Assembly (NCBI GenBank): GCA_002162875.1
Contig: MABA01000024.1
Span: 186,001-250,000, forward strand
Source of the DNA: Rhodobacterales bacterium 52_120_T64
Lineage (GTDB): Bacteria; Pseudomonadota; Alphaproteobacteria; Rhodobacterales; Rhodobacteraceae
DNA length: 64,000 nucleotides
Reading direction: 5' to 3'
Shown here: one piece after another, positions 1-8,849 of the stretch
Layout of the letters: every line of letters begins with the position of its first letter
Position numbering within the stretch: position 1 is the stretch's first letter
Translations under genes and position numbers: made by a program
The notes under the pieces: generated by a model
What the model was told of the DNA's origin: nothing
Databases searched by the model: none
Seen by the model: the letters and a program-made list of their open reading frames with translations, nothing else

Positions 1-1080
1 CTTGCGAAAATGAAAGCAGATGTTGCGTTCGAGATGTTTGATATCCTCAACGCTCCCTTCTATTGCTTCCACGATGCGGACATGCGACCAGAAGGATCAA
101 ATTTCTCCGAGACTAAACGCAACCTCGAAGAAATGGTCGATTACCTCGCGCTGAAAATGGAATCTAGCCGCACCAAGTTGCTTTGGGGAACGGCGAATCT
201 ATTTTCAAACCGACGTTTCATGTCCGGTGCATCGACCAACCCTGATCCTGATGTTTTCGCCTATTCCGCTGCGACGGTCAAAACCTGCATGGATGCGACG
301 CATAAACTCGGCGGGCAAAACTATGTTCTTTGGGGCGGGCGTGAAGGTTACGAAACACTGTTGAACACCGATATGGGTCAAGAATTGGACCACATGGGCC
401 GTTTCTTAAACATGGTGGTCGAATACAAGCACAAAATCGGATTTGAAGGCGAAATCCTTGTCGAGCCCAAGCCGCAGGAACCGTCCAAACACCAGTATGA
501 TTTCGATGCTGCAACCTGTTATGGTTTCTTGCAGAAATACGGCCTCGAAAACGAAGTGAAACTGAACCTTGAACAAGGTCACGCTATTCTCGCAGGGCAT
601 TCATTTGAACATGAAATCGCGACGGCAATTGCGATGGGCGCACTCGGATCCATTGATATGAATCGCAATGATTACCAATCTGGCTGGGATACGGATCAGT
701 TTCCGAACAACACGCCTGAGGTCGCGTTGGCCTACTATCATATTTTGAAAGCAGGCGGGTTAGGCAAAGGCGGCACCAACTTTGATGCAAAATTGCGTCG
801 CCAATCTCTTGATCCGGTGGATCTTATAGCGGCACATATAGGCGGCATGGACATCTGCGCGCGTGGCTTGAAGGCCGCAGCAAAAATGCTTGAAGATGGT
901 GGAATGGAAGATGCGCTTGCAGAGCGGTATTCGGGGTGGAACACCATTGAGGCGGCAAACATGCTGACTAACGATACTTTGGACACCATCACAGACAGGG
1001 TTCTCGCCAAAGACATCAACCCTGAGCCACGTTCGGGTCGTCAAGAAATTCTTGAGAACTACATTAACCGCTTTGTATAG
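1..1080 (+). CDS. xylA: Xylose isomerase, 5' end cut by the window
   Basis: Interconverts D-xylose and D-xylulose (cytoplasmic TIM-barrel enzyme needing two divalent metal ions). The frame is open from base 1, so the first ATG seen (base 10) is internal: 359 codons are visible and the family is usually about 435, so roughly 75 N-terminal residues lie outside. The catalytic His/Asp segment [11 protein letters not shown] is near the visible start. Metal-ligand segments follow: [29 protein letters not shown] and [18 protein letters not shown]. The C-terminus looks complete (ENYINRFV, stop). No xylulokinase or xylose transporter is visible, since the operon would lie to the left. Family assignment is firm. 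Confidence 0.97.
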   Translation, partial: LAKMKADVAFEMFDILNAPFYCFHDADMRPEGSNFSETKRNLEEMVDYLALKMESSRTKLLWGTANLFSNRRFMSGASTNPDPDVFAYSAATVKTCMDATHKLGGQNYVLWGGREGYETLLNTDMGQELDHMGRFLNMVVEYKHKIGFEGEILVEPKPQEPSKHQYDFDAATCYGFLQKYGLENEVKLNLEQGHAILAGHSFEHEIATAIAMGALGSIDMNRNDYQSGWDTDQFPNNTPEVALAYYHILKAGGLGKGGTNFDAKLRRQSLDPVDLIAAHIGGMDICARGLKAAAKMLEDGGMEDALAERYSGWNTIEAANMLTNDTLDTITDRVLAKDINPEPRSGRQEILENYINRFV

Positions 1081-1306
1081 CTGACCGTCGGTCATCTGAT
1101 CGATAGGTGTGGATATGTGGCAGCAAGAGCTAATCGCTAGACGTCTTTATAGAGACAGACGGTGGTGGGCATAAGAATTTCGACCACGCGAGTGCGAGGA
1201 ATTTGATGTCAGGTGAAGTGTACAAACACTAAGTCCAGTCGCATGAAACCAATGTTGGACTGGAGGGATCATCCTCCAGTCCAATTTTTTGAAAAACAGT
1301 GGGGCC
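1081..1306. other. Intergenic region between convergent xylA and nar operon
   Basis: No gene is supported here. A short perfect palindrome (TGACCG, 1-base centre, CGGTCA) sits at 1082-1094 directly after the xylA stop. The only strong structure is the hairpin at 1255-1284, listed separately. Confidence 0.6.
1255..1290 (+). terminator. Intrinsic terminator between xylA and the nar operon
   Basis: A perfect 12-bp stem (TTGGACTGGAGG / CCTCCAGTCCAA) with a 6-base loop is followed on the + strand by six T. It fits termination of xylA-direction transcription. On the minus strand the same stem follows the last nar-operon gene within about 20 bases but has no U-tract there, so it may only act as a 3' stabilising hairpin for that operon. 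Confidence 0.8.
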
Positions 1307-2119
1307 TTATTGTACCACTGTTTCGATGGGTTTGCTAAGATCGATTCCTTCGACATCAGCGCCGTTTACCAAGTCTTGCGTATAAATTTGCGCGGCCTTG
1401 GCCCATGCAACCTGTTCCAGTTTTTCCATGATTTGGTGCTTCACGGCGTCGAACGGCAATTGTTGTCCTTCGGCTTTTTCGTCCATGCGGACGATGTGAA
1501 TCCCGAAACGTGTTTCCACGGGTTCTGGGTGCAAATCGCCAGCGGCGAGGATATCTAGCACAACTTCGAATTCAGGAACCGTATCACCTGTGCCAATTTG
1601 GCCCAGCGTACCGCCTGCATCTTTGGACGGACAATCCGAGTTGCTCTTGGCGATATCCGCGAACGCTTTGGAGTTCTTCTGGATTGTCGTGATGAACTCC
1701 GATGCGTTCTTTTTGGCAACGTCGCGGGCTTCCTTATCTTCAGGTTTAACCGCGAAAAGGATGTGGGCCGGTTGGAACAAGTTTGGTGAACGGAAGATTT
1801 CCTTGCGAGTGTCGTAGATGAACTGACACTCGGTTGCGGAAACGGCGGGGATGTCCATCTCCTGTTCCAAAACTGCGCGGATCAGGGACTCGTCTTCGGT
1901 TTCCTGTTTGTCACCATCAAGCATTAGTGGATCAGGCTTTAGGCCAAGACGACCAGCTTCTTGCAACAACAGCGCACGAATAACCATTGCGCGTGCGGCT
2001 GCTTTCCATGCCCAGCCGGGTTTATCCTGCGGGGCATTGTGGTTTTGCGCCTCGGCAGCAATGACTGCCGAGGGAATGGTTTCACCATTGACGATAACGT
2101 CTGGCATAAGCGGGTTCAT
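1307..2119 (-). CDS. Parvulin-type peptidyl-prolyl isomerase of the nar operon
   Basis: A 270-residue protein with a PpiC/rotamase domain at about residues 110-225 (FQPAHILFAV at its start, GGTLGQIGTGDTVPEFE in the middle, FGIHIVRMDEK at its end). There is no signal peptide or membrane segment, so it is predicted cytoplasmic. Its start overlaps the narI stop by one base (TAATG), so translation is probably coupled. A parvulin gene directly after narI is also known in the Pseudomonas aeruginosa narK1K2GHJI operon. A role in folding or maturing the nitrate reductase is inferred from position only. No Mo-cofactor genes follow it here. Confidence 0.88.
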   Translation of the reverse strand: MNPLMPDVIVNGETIPSAVIAAEAQNHNAPQDKPGWAWKAAARAMVIRALLLQEAGRLGLKPDPLMLDGDKQETEDESLIRAVLEQEMDIPAVSATECQFIYDTRKEIFRSPNLFQPAHILFAVKPEDKEARDVAKKNASEFITTIQKNSKAFADIAKSNSDCPSKDAGGTLGQIGTGDTVPEFEVVLDILAAGDLHPEPVETRFGIHIVRMDEKAEGQQLPFDAVKHQIMEKLEQVAWAKAAQIYTQDLVNGADVEGIDLSKPIETVVQ

Positions 2120-2802
2120 TAGTTTTTTCCCTTACGTGTGCGAACGATCTGGTAGCCTGGGCGCCATAAGTAGCGAACAGGAACTGACAACATGTGAACC
2201 AGTCGCGTGAATGGGAACACAAGGAAGATCGTCAGGCCGAAGAAGATGTGTAGTTTGAACAAAATGTTTACGTCTGCGATGTAGCTTGCTGCGTCACCGT
2301 CGAATGTAAAGATACCACCAGCCCAGTGCATGAACTTGGTCATTTCGTGGCCATCCAGATGGCCGAGGCTGACAACGATTGTCATTAGGCCGATGATGAC
2401 TTGAACCAGCAGCATTAACAGGATGGCCGTGTCCGCAAACGAGCTGCGCGCCCGAATACGTGCATCGAACAACCGGCGATGTGCCAACATCAAACCACCC
2501 GCCAGCATTGCGATACCGGCAGTGCCACCTAGCAAGATAGCGATCATCTGTTTGGCACCGTGGCTTACGCCCAGTGCATCCCAGATAGCTAGTGGTGTTA
2601 GAAGGCCAACGAGGTGACCGCCGAAGATCGCCAAAACGCCGACGTGAAAGAGGATCGAGCCCATGATCAATTGCTTGCGGCGCAAGAACTGACTGGAACT
2701 TGATTTCCATGTGAAAGGGTCGCGCTCGTAGCGAACGATTGAGCCGATCGCCAGCACTGTTAGCGCGATGTAGGGGTATATACCAAATAGAAATTCATGC
2801 AT
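2119..2802 (-). CDS. narI: Respiratory nitrate reductase gamma subunit (cytochrome b)
   Basis: Membrane anchor of the NarGHI complex: it takes electrons from quinol through two b haems and passes them to NarH. It has 227 residues with five predicted transmembrane segments; the haem-ligand histidines lie in the family's usual places, for example LFHVGVLAIFGGH and the C-terminal FKLHIFFG and FTRLVHMLSVPVRYLWRP. Start ATG at 2802 is preceded by GGAG. It begins 9 bases after narJ and overlaps the following parvulin gene by one base. Confidence 0.97.
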   Translation of the reverse strand: MHEFLFGIYPYIALTVLAIGSIVRYERDPFTWKSSSSQFLRRKQLIMGSILFHVGVLAIFGGHLVGLLTPLAIWDALGVSHGAKQMIAILLGGTAGIAMLAGGLMLAHRRLFDARIRARSSFADTAILLMLLVQVIIGLMTIVVSLGHLDGHEMTKFMHWAGGIFTFDGDAASYIADVNILFKLHIFFGLTIFLVFPFTRLVHMLSVPVRYLWRPGYQIVRTRKGKN

Positions 2803-2811
2803 TTCCGTCTC

Positions 2812-3519
2812 CTATTCGTTCATTGCAGCGGCTGGCTGCGTATTGACTGGGATGTCCATGTTGGCCAGAAGATCCCGCGATACTGGGCACCCTGCGTCAG
2901 GATCTGGGCCGAAAGTTATTTCGGCTTCTTCCCAAACATCATCTAGGGCCTCAAGGTCTTCTGGATTGTCGTCTTGTACGCTCAGAAGTTCCTGAACCAT
3001 TTTACTGGAAGCCTCTACACCGGCGAATTCAGCCAACGCTGCCAGAACGGCGGCATAGTTGCTTTCCCGACGATGCAGGCGTTCAGCTAAAGCTGCCAGA
3101 ATGTGACCCGCGTCTTCCAACATTTCCTTTGCTTCGTCCATTGGGCGGGTGGATAGGAATTCCAGAAGAATTGGCAAGTGATCAGGTAATTCGGTGCTGA
3201 CCAGATCGAAACCACCGGCACGGTAAGTGTCCAGCAAATCGACCATTGCAGGGCCACGGTCACGGCTTTCGCCGTGCACGTGTTCAAACAGGTTCAAGGA
3301 CAGCGTTCTTGAACGATCGAACAGCAGAACGAAGCGTTCTTGCAATTCGTACACATCGAAGCGTTCTATGTCAGCCAACAAAGGTTGGATGGAAGCGATG
3401 GCATCCTTTGAAAGGATACCTTCGCTTGCCAACACTTCACCAATCTCGCCGGCGGCAGCCTTAAGATCGGAACTCGGATAGCTTAACAGAACGGACAGGG
3501 CTTTGAACGTAACGCTCAT
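2812..3519 (-). CDS. narJ: Nitrate reductase assembly chaperone NarJ
   Basis: A 235-residue member of the NarJ/TorD chaperone family. NarJ binds apo-NarG, assists insertion of the molybdenum cofactor and Fe-S cluster, and holds the complex until it docks on NarI; it is not part of the final enzyme. The family signature region is recognisable (LQERFVLLFDRSRTLSLNLFEHVHG). The acidic C-terminal part is typical. Its ATG overlaps the narH stop by four bases (ATGA), and narI follows after 9 bases. Confidence 0.96.
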   Translation of the reverse strand: MSVTFKALSVLLSYPSSDLKAAAGEIGEVLASEGILSKDAIASIQPLLADIERFDVYELQERFVLLFDRSRTLSLNLFEHVHGESRDRGPAMVDLLDTYRAGGFDLVSTELPDHLPILLEFLSTRPMDEAKEMLEDAGHILAALAERLHRRESNYAAVLAALAEFAGVEASSKMVQELLSVQDDNPEDLEALDDVWEEAEITFGPDPDAGCPVSRDLLANMDIPVNTQPAAAMNE

Positions 3520-5036
3520 CGTGCACCCCCAGTCGGAACGACGAACTTGCGCGAACCGAAGATCTTCTTGCCACTGCTACCGGTGGAACATCCGTTGCCA
3601 TCGGTAAAGCCACATCCGCCACGCATGTCGTATGCATCTTCGACCTGTTCGCGGTGCGTTGTAGGCACTTTGAAACGGTCCTCATAGTCTGCAATCGCCA
3701 TGATTTTGTACATGTCTTCGATCTGCAACGGGGTAAGGCCAACTTGTTTGGCGATACCCAGATCAACAACACCATCAACAGTTTTGGAGCGCATATACCC
3801 ACGCATCGCCAGCATCCGTTCCAGCGCCGTGACAACAGGGGCCTCGTCACCAGCCGTCAGCATATTGGCCAGATATTTCACCGGAATACGCAAGGACTGC
3901 ACGTCTGGCATGTTGTTCTTGCTAGAAATCGCACCGGCCTCGGCTGCATTCTGGATGGGGCTAAGTGGCGGGATATACCAAACCATTGGCAATGTGCGGT
4001 ATTCAGGATGCAGCGGGAAGGCAATCTTCCAGTCCATCGCCATTTTCCAGACAGGGCTTTCGATCGCGGATTTGACCCAAGCCTCAGGAATGCCTTCCTC
4101 GCGGGCGGCGGCCTGAACTTCTGGATCGTTCGGGTCAAGGAACACACCTAACTGTGCGTCGTATAGTTCCTGCTCGTTTTCAACCGAAGCTGCTTCTTGG
4201 ATTTTGTCTGCATCATAAAGCATCACACCCAAGTAGCGGATACGACCAACGCAGGTTTCCGAACATACGGTCGGTAGGCCGGATTCAATACGAGGGTAGC
4301 AGAATGTGCATTTCTCGGATTTGCCGGATTCCCAGTTGTAATAGATCTTTTTGTATGGGCAGCCCGATACACACATGCGCCAACCGCGGCATTTGTCTTG
4401 GTCGATCAGAACAATGCCATCGTCCTCGCGTTTGTAGATCGCACCGGATGGGCAGGATGCTACACACGTTGGGTTTAGGCAGTGCTCGCACAAGCGCGGC
4501 AGGTACATCATGAAAGTATTTTCATACTCGCCATAGATTTCTTTCTGCACGCCTTCAAAGTTGTAATCCTTCGAGCGTTTTTCGAACTCGCCACCAAGAA
4601 TTTCTTCCCAGTTTGGACCCCATTCGATCTTCTCCATCTGCTCGCCGGTAATTCTGGAACGGGGGCGCGCCGTAGGGAACGCATTCATTTCAGGGGCCGA
4701 CTTCAGGTGGTCGTAGTCGAAATCGAACGGCTCGTAAAAGTCATCGATTTCCGGCAGGTCTGGGTTGCCAAAGATATTCGCCAAAATCCGCCATTTTGAA
4801 CCCTGTTTAGGGTGCAGCTTGCCGGATTTTGTACGCTTCCAGCCACCATTCCAGCGCTTCTGGTTTTCCCAATCTTTCGGGTAACCAATGCCGGGTTTGG
4901 TTTCGACGTTGTTGAACCAAGCGTATTCAACGCCGTCTCGGCTGGTCCAGACGTTCTTACAAGTGACCGAGCAAGTGTGGCACCCGATACATTTATCGAG
5001 ATTAAGCACCATGCCTATTTGTGCACGAACTTTCAT
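3516..5036 (-). CDS. narH: Respiratory nitrate reductase beta subunit (Fe-S)
   Basis: A 506-residue electron-transfer subunit linking NarI haems to NarG. Four cysteine groups are visible: CIGCHTCSVTC near the N-terminus, CEHCLNPTCVASCPSGA, CRGWRMCVSGCP (a Trp replaces one Cys, as expected for the [3Fe-4S] cluster) and CTFCYPRIESGLPTVCSETC. This matches the three [4Fe-4S] plus one [3Fe-4S] content of the family. The start overlaps the narG stop by one base (TAATG) and the end overlaps the narJ start, so the structural genes are translationally coupled. Confidence 0.98.
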   Translation of the reverse strand: MKVRAQIGMVLNLDKCIGCHTCSVTCKNVWTSRDGVEYAWFNNVETKPGIGYPKDWENQKRWNGGWKRTKSGKLHPKQGSKWRILANIFGNPDLPEIDDFYEPFDFDYDHLKSAPEMNAFPTARPRSRITGEQMEKIEWGPNWEEILGGEFEKRSKDYNFEGVQKEIYGEYENTFMMYLPRLCEHCLNPTCVASCPSGAIYKREDDGIVLIDQDKCRGWRMCVSGCPYKKIYYNWESGKSEKCTFCYPRIESGLPTVCSETCVGRIRYLGVMLYDADKIQEAASVENEQELYDAQLGVFLDPNDPEVQAAAREEGIPEAWVKSAIESPVWKMAMDWKIAFPLHPEYRTLPMVWYIPPLSPIQNAAEAGAISSKNNMPDVQSLRIPVKYLANMLTAGDEAPVVTALERMLAMRGYMRSKTVDGVVDLGIAKQVGLTPLQIEDMYKIMAIADYEDRFKVPTTHREQVEDAYDMRGGCGFTDGNGCSTGSSGKKIFGSRKFVVPTGGAR

Positions 5037-8000
5037 TAGCTCTGCCCTCCTTCTTTCGCCGGCGTATCGAGCCAGTCAACCTTGGTCAGTTTACGCACAA
5101 TCACGAATTCGTCGCGGTTGGACCCAACTGTGCCGTAGTAGTTAAACCCGTAAGACTGCTGGGCATAGCCGCCAATCATGTGGGTAGGTTTCAGCGTCGT
5201 TCTGGTAACCGAGTTGTGGATACCACCACGAAGACCTGTCTGTTGCGAACCCGGTGTATTCACGATCTTTTCCTGAGCGTGATACATGTAAAGAGTTCCC
5301 TCTTTCATACGTTGGGAAACAACTACACGAGCCGTTAGCGCACCGTTGACGTTGTAGGCTTCGACCCAGTCATTATCGACGAGCTTGGCTTTCTTCGCGT
5401 CAACTTCAGACATCCATACCACAGGGCCACCACGGTTGAGCGTTAGCATCAACAGGTTGTCCGAGTAAGTGGAGTGGATACCCCATTTTTGGTGCGGTGT
5501 GATGAAGTTCAGTACCACGTGCGGTTCATTATTCTGTTCCGCAGTATTCACGTCTTTGGTGATCGTTTTCAAATCGACCGGAGGACGATAGGTACAGAAA
5601 CCCTCACCGAATGCACGCATCCACAGGTGGTCTTGGTAAAGCTGTTGCCGGCCAGACAAGGTACGCCAAGGGATACGCTCGTGGACGTTGGTGTAGCCAG
5701 CGTTGTAGCAAACATCCTCGGATTCAATTCCAGACCAAGTTGGCGAGGAAATGATTTTGCGAGGTTGTGCCGCGATATCGCGGAAGCGGATTTTTTCGTC
5801 CTCTTTCGGCAATGCCAAATGCGCGTGCTCACGACCCGTGGCTTTCTCAAGCTCGTGCCATGCTTTAACAGCAACTTCACCGTTGGTTTCAGGTGCCAGC
5901 ATCAGGATCATCTCGGCAGCATCGATCGCCGTATCGAGTTTCGCCATGCCTTTGGTTACACCCTCGTCCGTCACAACACCGTTCAAATCTTTCAGGTGCT
6001 GGATTTCAACCTTGGTGTCCCAAGCGATGCCCTTACCGCCGTTACCGATTTTGTCCATCAATGGACCAACCGCAGAGAACCGTTTGTAGAGGTTCGGGTA
6101 ATCCCGCTCCACTGCAACGAAGTTCGGGGCTGTTTTGCCCGGGATAAGATCACATTCGCCTTTTTTCCAGTCTTTCACCTGATCCTGCGCCAATTCGGCA
6201 GGGGTATCGTGAAGTAGTGGAAGGGAAACGACGTCTGTTTCTTCGCCCAAATACCCCGGTACGATTTCCGAGAATTTCTTCGCGATAGACTTGAAGATTT
6301 CCCAGTCCGAACGACTTTCATACGCCGGATCAACAGCCGCTTGAAGCGGATGGATGAACGGGTGCATGTCAGATGTGTTCAGATCGTCTTTCTCGTACCA
6401 GCTGGCCGTTGGAAGAACGATATCGGAATACACAGCCGTTGTGGACATACGGAAATCGATTGTCACCAACAGGTCGAGTTTGCCCTCGGGAGCTTCGTCG
6501 TGCCATTTGGCTTCAATCGGTTTTTGACCACCTTCTTCGCCAAGATCTTTACCCAGAACGCCGTGATCGGTGCCCAAAAGATGCTTAAGGAAATATTCGT
6601 GACCTTTACCCGACGAACCCAGCAGGTTTGAGCGCCAGATGAACAGGTTACGCGGCCAGTTTTCCGGTGCATCCGGATCTTCGCACGACATCTGCTCTTC
6701 GCCGGACATTAGTTTCTCGGCCAGATAGTCTTTCACGTCAACGCCAGCCGCTTTCGCCGCTTTCGCGATCTCCAGCGGGTTGGTTTTCAACGCGGGTGCT
6801 GACGGCAACCAACCCATGCGTTCCGCACGGATGTTGTAGTCGATCATGCTGGCTTCTTTCCAGTCGCCTTCCGGCGCTGTTGGCGACAGAATTTCGTCCG
6901 CGCCCAGTGTTTCATAACGCCATTGGTTCGTATGTGCATACCAAGCCGATGTGGAGTTCATGTGCCGCGGCGGACGTGCCCAATCGAGCGCGAATGCCAT
7001 TGGCTGCCAACCGGTTTGTGGACGCAGTTTTTCTTGACCCACATAGTGGCTCCAGCCACCGCCAGATTGACCAACAGCACCACACATGACCAGCATGTTG
7101 ATGATACCACGATAGTTCATGTCCATGTGATACCAGTGGTTCAAACCGGCACCCAGAATGATCATTGACTTACCGTTTGTCTTCTCGGCATTTTCAGCGA
7201 ATTCACGAGCAACATGAATGATCTTGTCGCGAGATACGCCAGTTACTTTTTCAGCCCACGCAGGGGTGAACGGGATGTCTTCGTCATAGTCGTTCGACAC
7301 CCACTCGCCGCCAAGACCACGATCAAGACCGTAGTTTGCGCAGAATAGATCGAAAACGGTAGCAACATACGCTTCACCGTCTTCCAGTTCTACTTTCTTA
7401 ACCGGAATATTACGGGTCAGAACATCAGGGTGTTCGCACTTTACGAAATGTTCGGTTGCTTCGCCGCCGAAGTAAGGGAAATCAACACCAACAACGTCAT
7501 CGTGATCTTCTTCAAGAATTAACGATAACTTCAGGTGTGTGTCTTTACCTGTGGCACGCTCTTCAAGGTTCCACTCGGCACTTCCATCCCAACGGAAACC
7601 AACGGAACCGTTGGGTGGCACGAGATCACCAGAATTGCCGTCGATTGCGACAGTTTTCCACTCAGGGTTTTTCTCTTGGCCCAATTTGCCCTTCAGATCG
7701 TCTGCACGAAGCTGGCGGCCGGGAACAAGTTTGCCGTCTTTTTCTTCCATAACAACAAGCATCGGCATGTCGGTATATTGACGTGCATAATCCTCGAAGT
7801 ACTTCGCCTGACGATCCAGATGGAATTCACGCAAGATAACGTGGCCCATGGCCATCGAAAGCGCGCTGTCTGTGCCGGCTTTTGGCGCCAACCAGATGTC
7901 GCCAAATTTGGCGGCTTCGGAATAGTCTGGCGATATAACGGCAGATTTCGTACCGCGGTAGCGTGCTTCTGTATAGAAGTGTGCGTCTGGCGTACGTGTC

Positions 8001-8776
8001 TGTGGAACGTTGGAACCCCAGAGCAACAAGTAACCAGCGTTATACCAGTCAGCGGACTCAGGAACGTCGGTCTGCTCACCCCATGTCATTGGTGACGCTG
8101 GAGGTAGATCGCAATACCAATCGTAGAAGCTCATGCATGTACCGCCAAGTAGCGATAGATAACGCGAGCCAGCAGCATAGGATACCATCGACATAGCCGG
8201 GATAGGAGAGAACCCGAATACGCGGTCTGGACCGTATGTTTTGGCTGTATAGGCGTTTGCAGCTGCGATAATTTCTGTTGCTTCTTCCCAATCGGCACGA
8301 ACGAAACCGCCTTTACCGCGTGATTTTACATAATCAGCGCGAAGGATCGGATCTTCTTGCAGCTTTGTCCAAGCTTCAATCGGGGAATTGTTTGCGCGCA
8401 TCTTGCGATAGCTTTTCAGCATGCGGGCGCGGATCAGCGGAGTTTTCACGCGGTTGGCGGAATATAGATACCAGCTGTACGATGCACCACGGGCACAGCC
8501 GCGTGGTTCGTGATTTGGCATTCCGGCGCGGGTGCGCGGATAATCGGTTTGTTGGGTTTCCCAAGTAACAATGCCGGATTTTACATAAATTTTCCAGCTA
8601 CATGAGCCTGTACAGTTCACACCATGTGTGGAACGTACAATTTTGTCGTGACGCCAACGGTTGCGATACGTGTCTTCCCAGTCACGGTTCTCGTCCGTGG
8701 TATTGCCGTGGCCGTCTGCGAATGTTCCTACGCTATTGCTTTTTAGGAAATTCAGCCTGTCCAGTAAGTGGCTCAT
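5036..8776 (-). CDS. narG: Respiratory nitrate reductase alpha subunit (Mo-bisMGD)
   Basis: Catalytic subunit that reduces nitrate to nitrite on the cytoplasmic face. At 1246 residues it is full length for membrane-bound NarG. The N-terminus (MSHLLDRLNFLK) has no twin-arginine motif, so it is the cytoplasm-facing type. The unusual His-Cys3 ligand set of the FS0 cluster is seen at STHGVNCTGSC with a later Cys in NHEPRGCARG. The Asp molybdenum-ligand region is YDWYCDLP. Start ATG at 8776 has GGAGAG upstream. A 73-base spacer with a strong hairpin separates it from narK2. Confidence 0.98.
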   Translation of the reverse strand: MSHLLDRLNFLKSNSVGTFADGHGNTTDENRDWEDTYRNRWRHDKIVRSTHGVNCTGSCSWKIYVKSGIVTWETQQTDYPRTRAGMPNHEPRGCARGASYSWYLYSANRVKTPLIRARMLKSYRKMRANNSPIEAWTKLQEDPILRADYVKSRGKGGFVRADWEEATEIIAAANAYTAKTYGPDRVFGFSPIPAMSMVSYAAGSRYLSLLGGTCMSFYDWYCDLPPASPMTWGEQTDVPESADWYNAGYLLLWGSNVPQTRTPDAHFYTEARYRGTKSAVISPDYSEAAKFGDIWLAPKAGTDSALSMAMGHVILREFHLDRQAKYFEDYARQYTDMPMLVVMEEKDGKLVPGRQLRADDLKGKLGQEKNPEWKTVAIDGNSGDLVPPNGSVGFRWDGSAEWNLEERATGKDTHLKLSLILEEDHDDVVGVDFPYFGGEATEHFVKCEHPDVLTRNIPVKKVELEDGEAYVATVFDLFCANYGLDRGLGGEWVSNDYDEDIPFTPAWAEKVTGVSRDKIIHVAREFAENAEKTNGKSMIILGAGLNHWYHMDMNYRGIINMLVMCGAVGQSGGGWSHYVGQEKLRPQTGWQPMAFALDWARPPRHMNSTSAWYAHTNQWRYETLGADEILSPTAPEGDWKEASMIDYNIRAERMGWLPSAPALKTNPLEIAKAAKAAGVDVKDYLAEKLMSGEEQMSCEDPDAPENWPRNLFIWRSNLLGSSGKGHEYFLKHLLGTDHGVLGKDLGEEGGQKPIEAKWHDEAPEGKLDLLVTIDFRMSTTAVYSDIVLPTASWYEKDDLNTSDMHPFIHPLQAAVDPAYESRSDWEIFKSIAKKFSEIVPGYLGEETDVVSLPLLHDTPAELAQDQVKDWKKGECDLIPGKTAPNFVAVERDYPNLYKRFSAVGPLMDKIGNGGKGIAWDTKVEIQHLKDLNGVVTDEGVTKGMAKLDTAIDAAEMILMLAPETNGEVAVKAWHELEKATGREHAHLALPKEDEKIRFRDIAAQPRKIISSPTWSGIESEDVCYNAGYTNVHERIPWRTLSGRQQLYQDHLWMRAFGEGFCTYRPPVDLKTITKDVNTAEQNNEPHVVLNFITPHQKWGIHSTYSDNLLMLTLNRGGPVVWMSEVDAKKAKLVDNDWVEAYNVNGALTARVVVSQRMKEGTLYMYHAQEKIVNTPGSQQTGLRGGIHNSVTRTTLKPTHMIGGYAQQSYGFNYYGTVGSNRDEFVIVRKLTKVDWLDTPAKEGGQS

Positions 8777-8800
8777 TTCATCTCTCCATTTTTAAAAGTC

Positions 8801-8836
8801 GGTGCCGGCGAAAAGAGGGGACAAAACGCCGGCACC
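8801..8836 (-). other. Intercistronic hairpin between narK2 and narG
   Basis: A perfect 10-bp inverted repeat (GGTGCCGGCG / CGCCGGCACC) with a 16-base loop lies 24 bases before the narG start. On the transcribed strand it is followed by GACTTTT, a weak U-run. It could partly terminate narK1K2 readthrough or act as a processing and stability hairpin that sets transporter and enzyme levels apart. The structure is seen; its role is inferred. Confidence 0.6.
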
Positions 8837-8849
8837 ATTATTCACGGTC

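Noticed and set aside
1-1080. xylA as a genuinely truncated gene
   Set aside because: The frame is open to base 1, so the missing N-terminus is explained by the window edge.
5036-8776. Twin-arginine signal on NarG
   Set aside because: The N-terminus has no RR motif or hydrophobic segment, as expected for the cytoplasm-facing enzyme.
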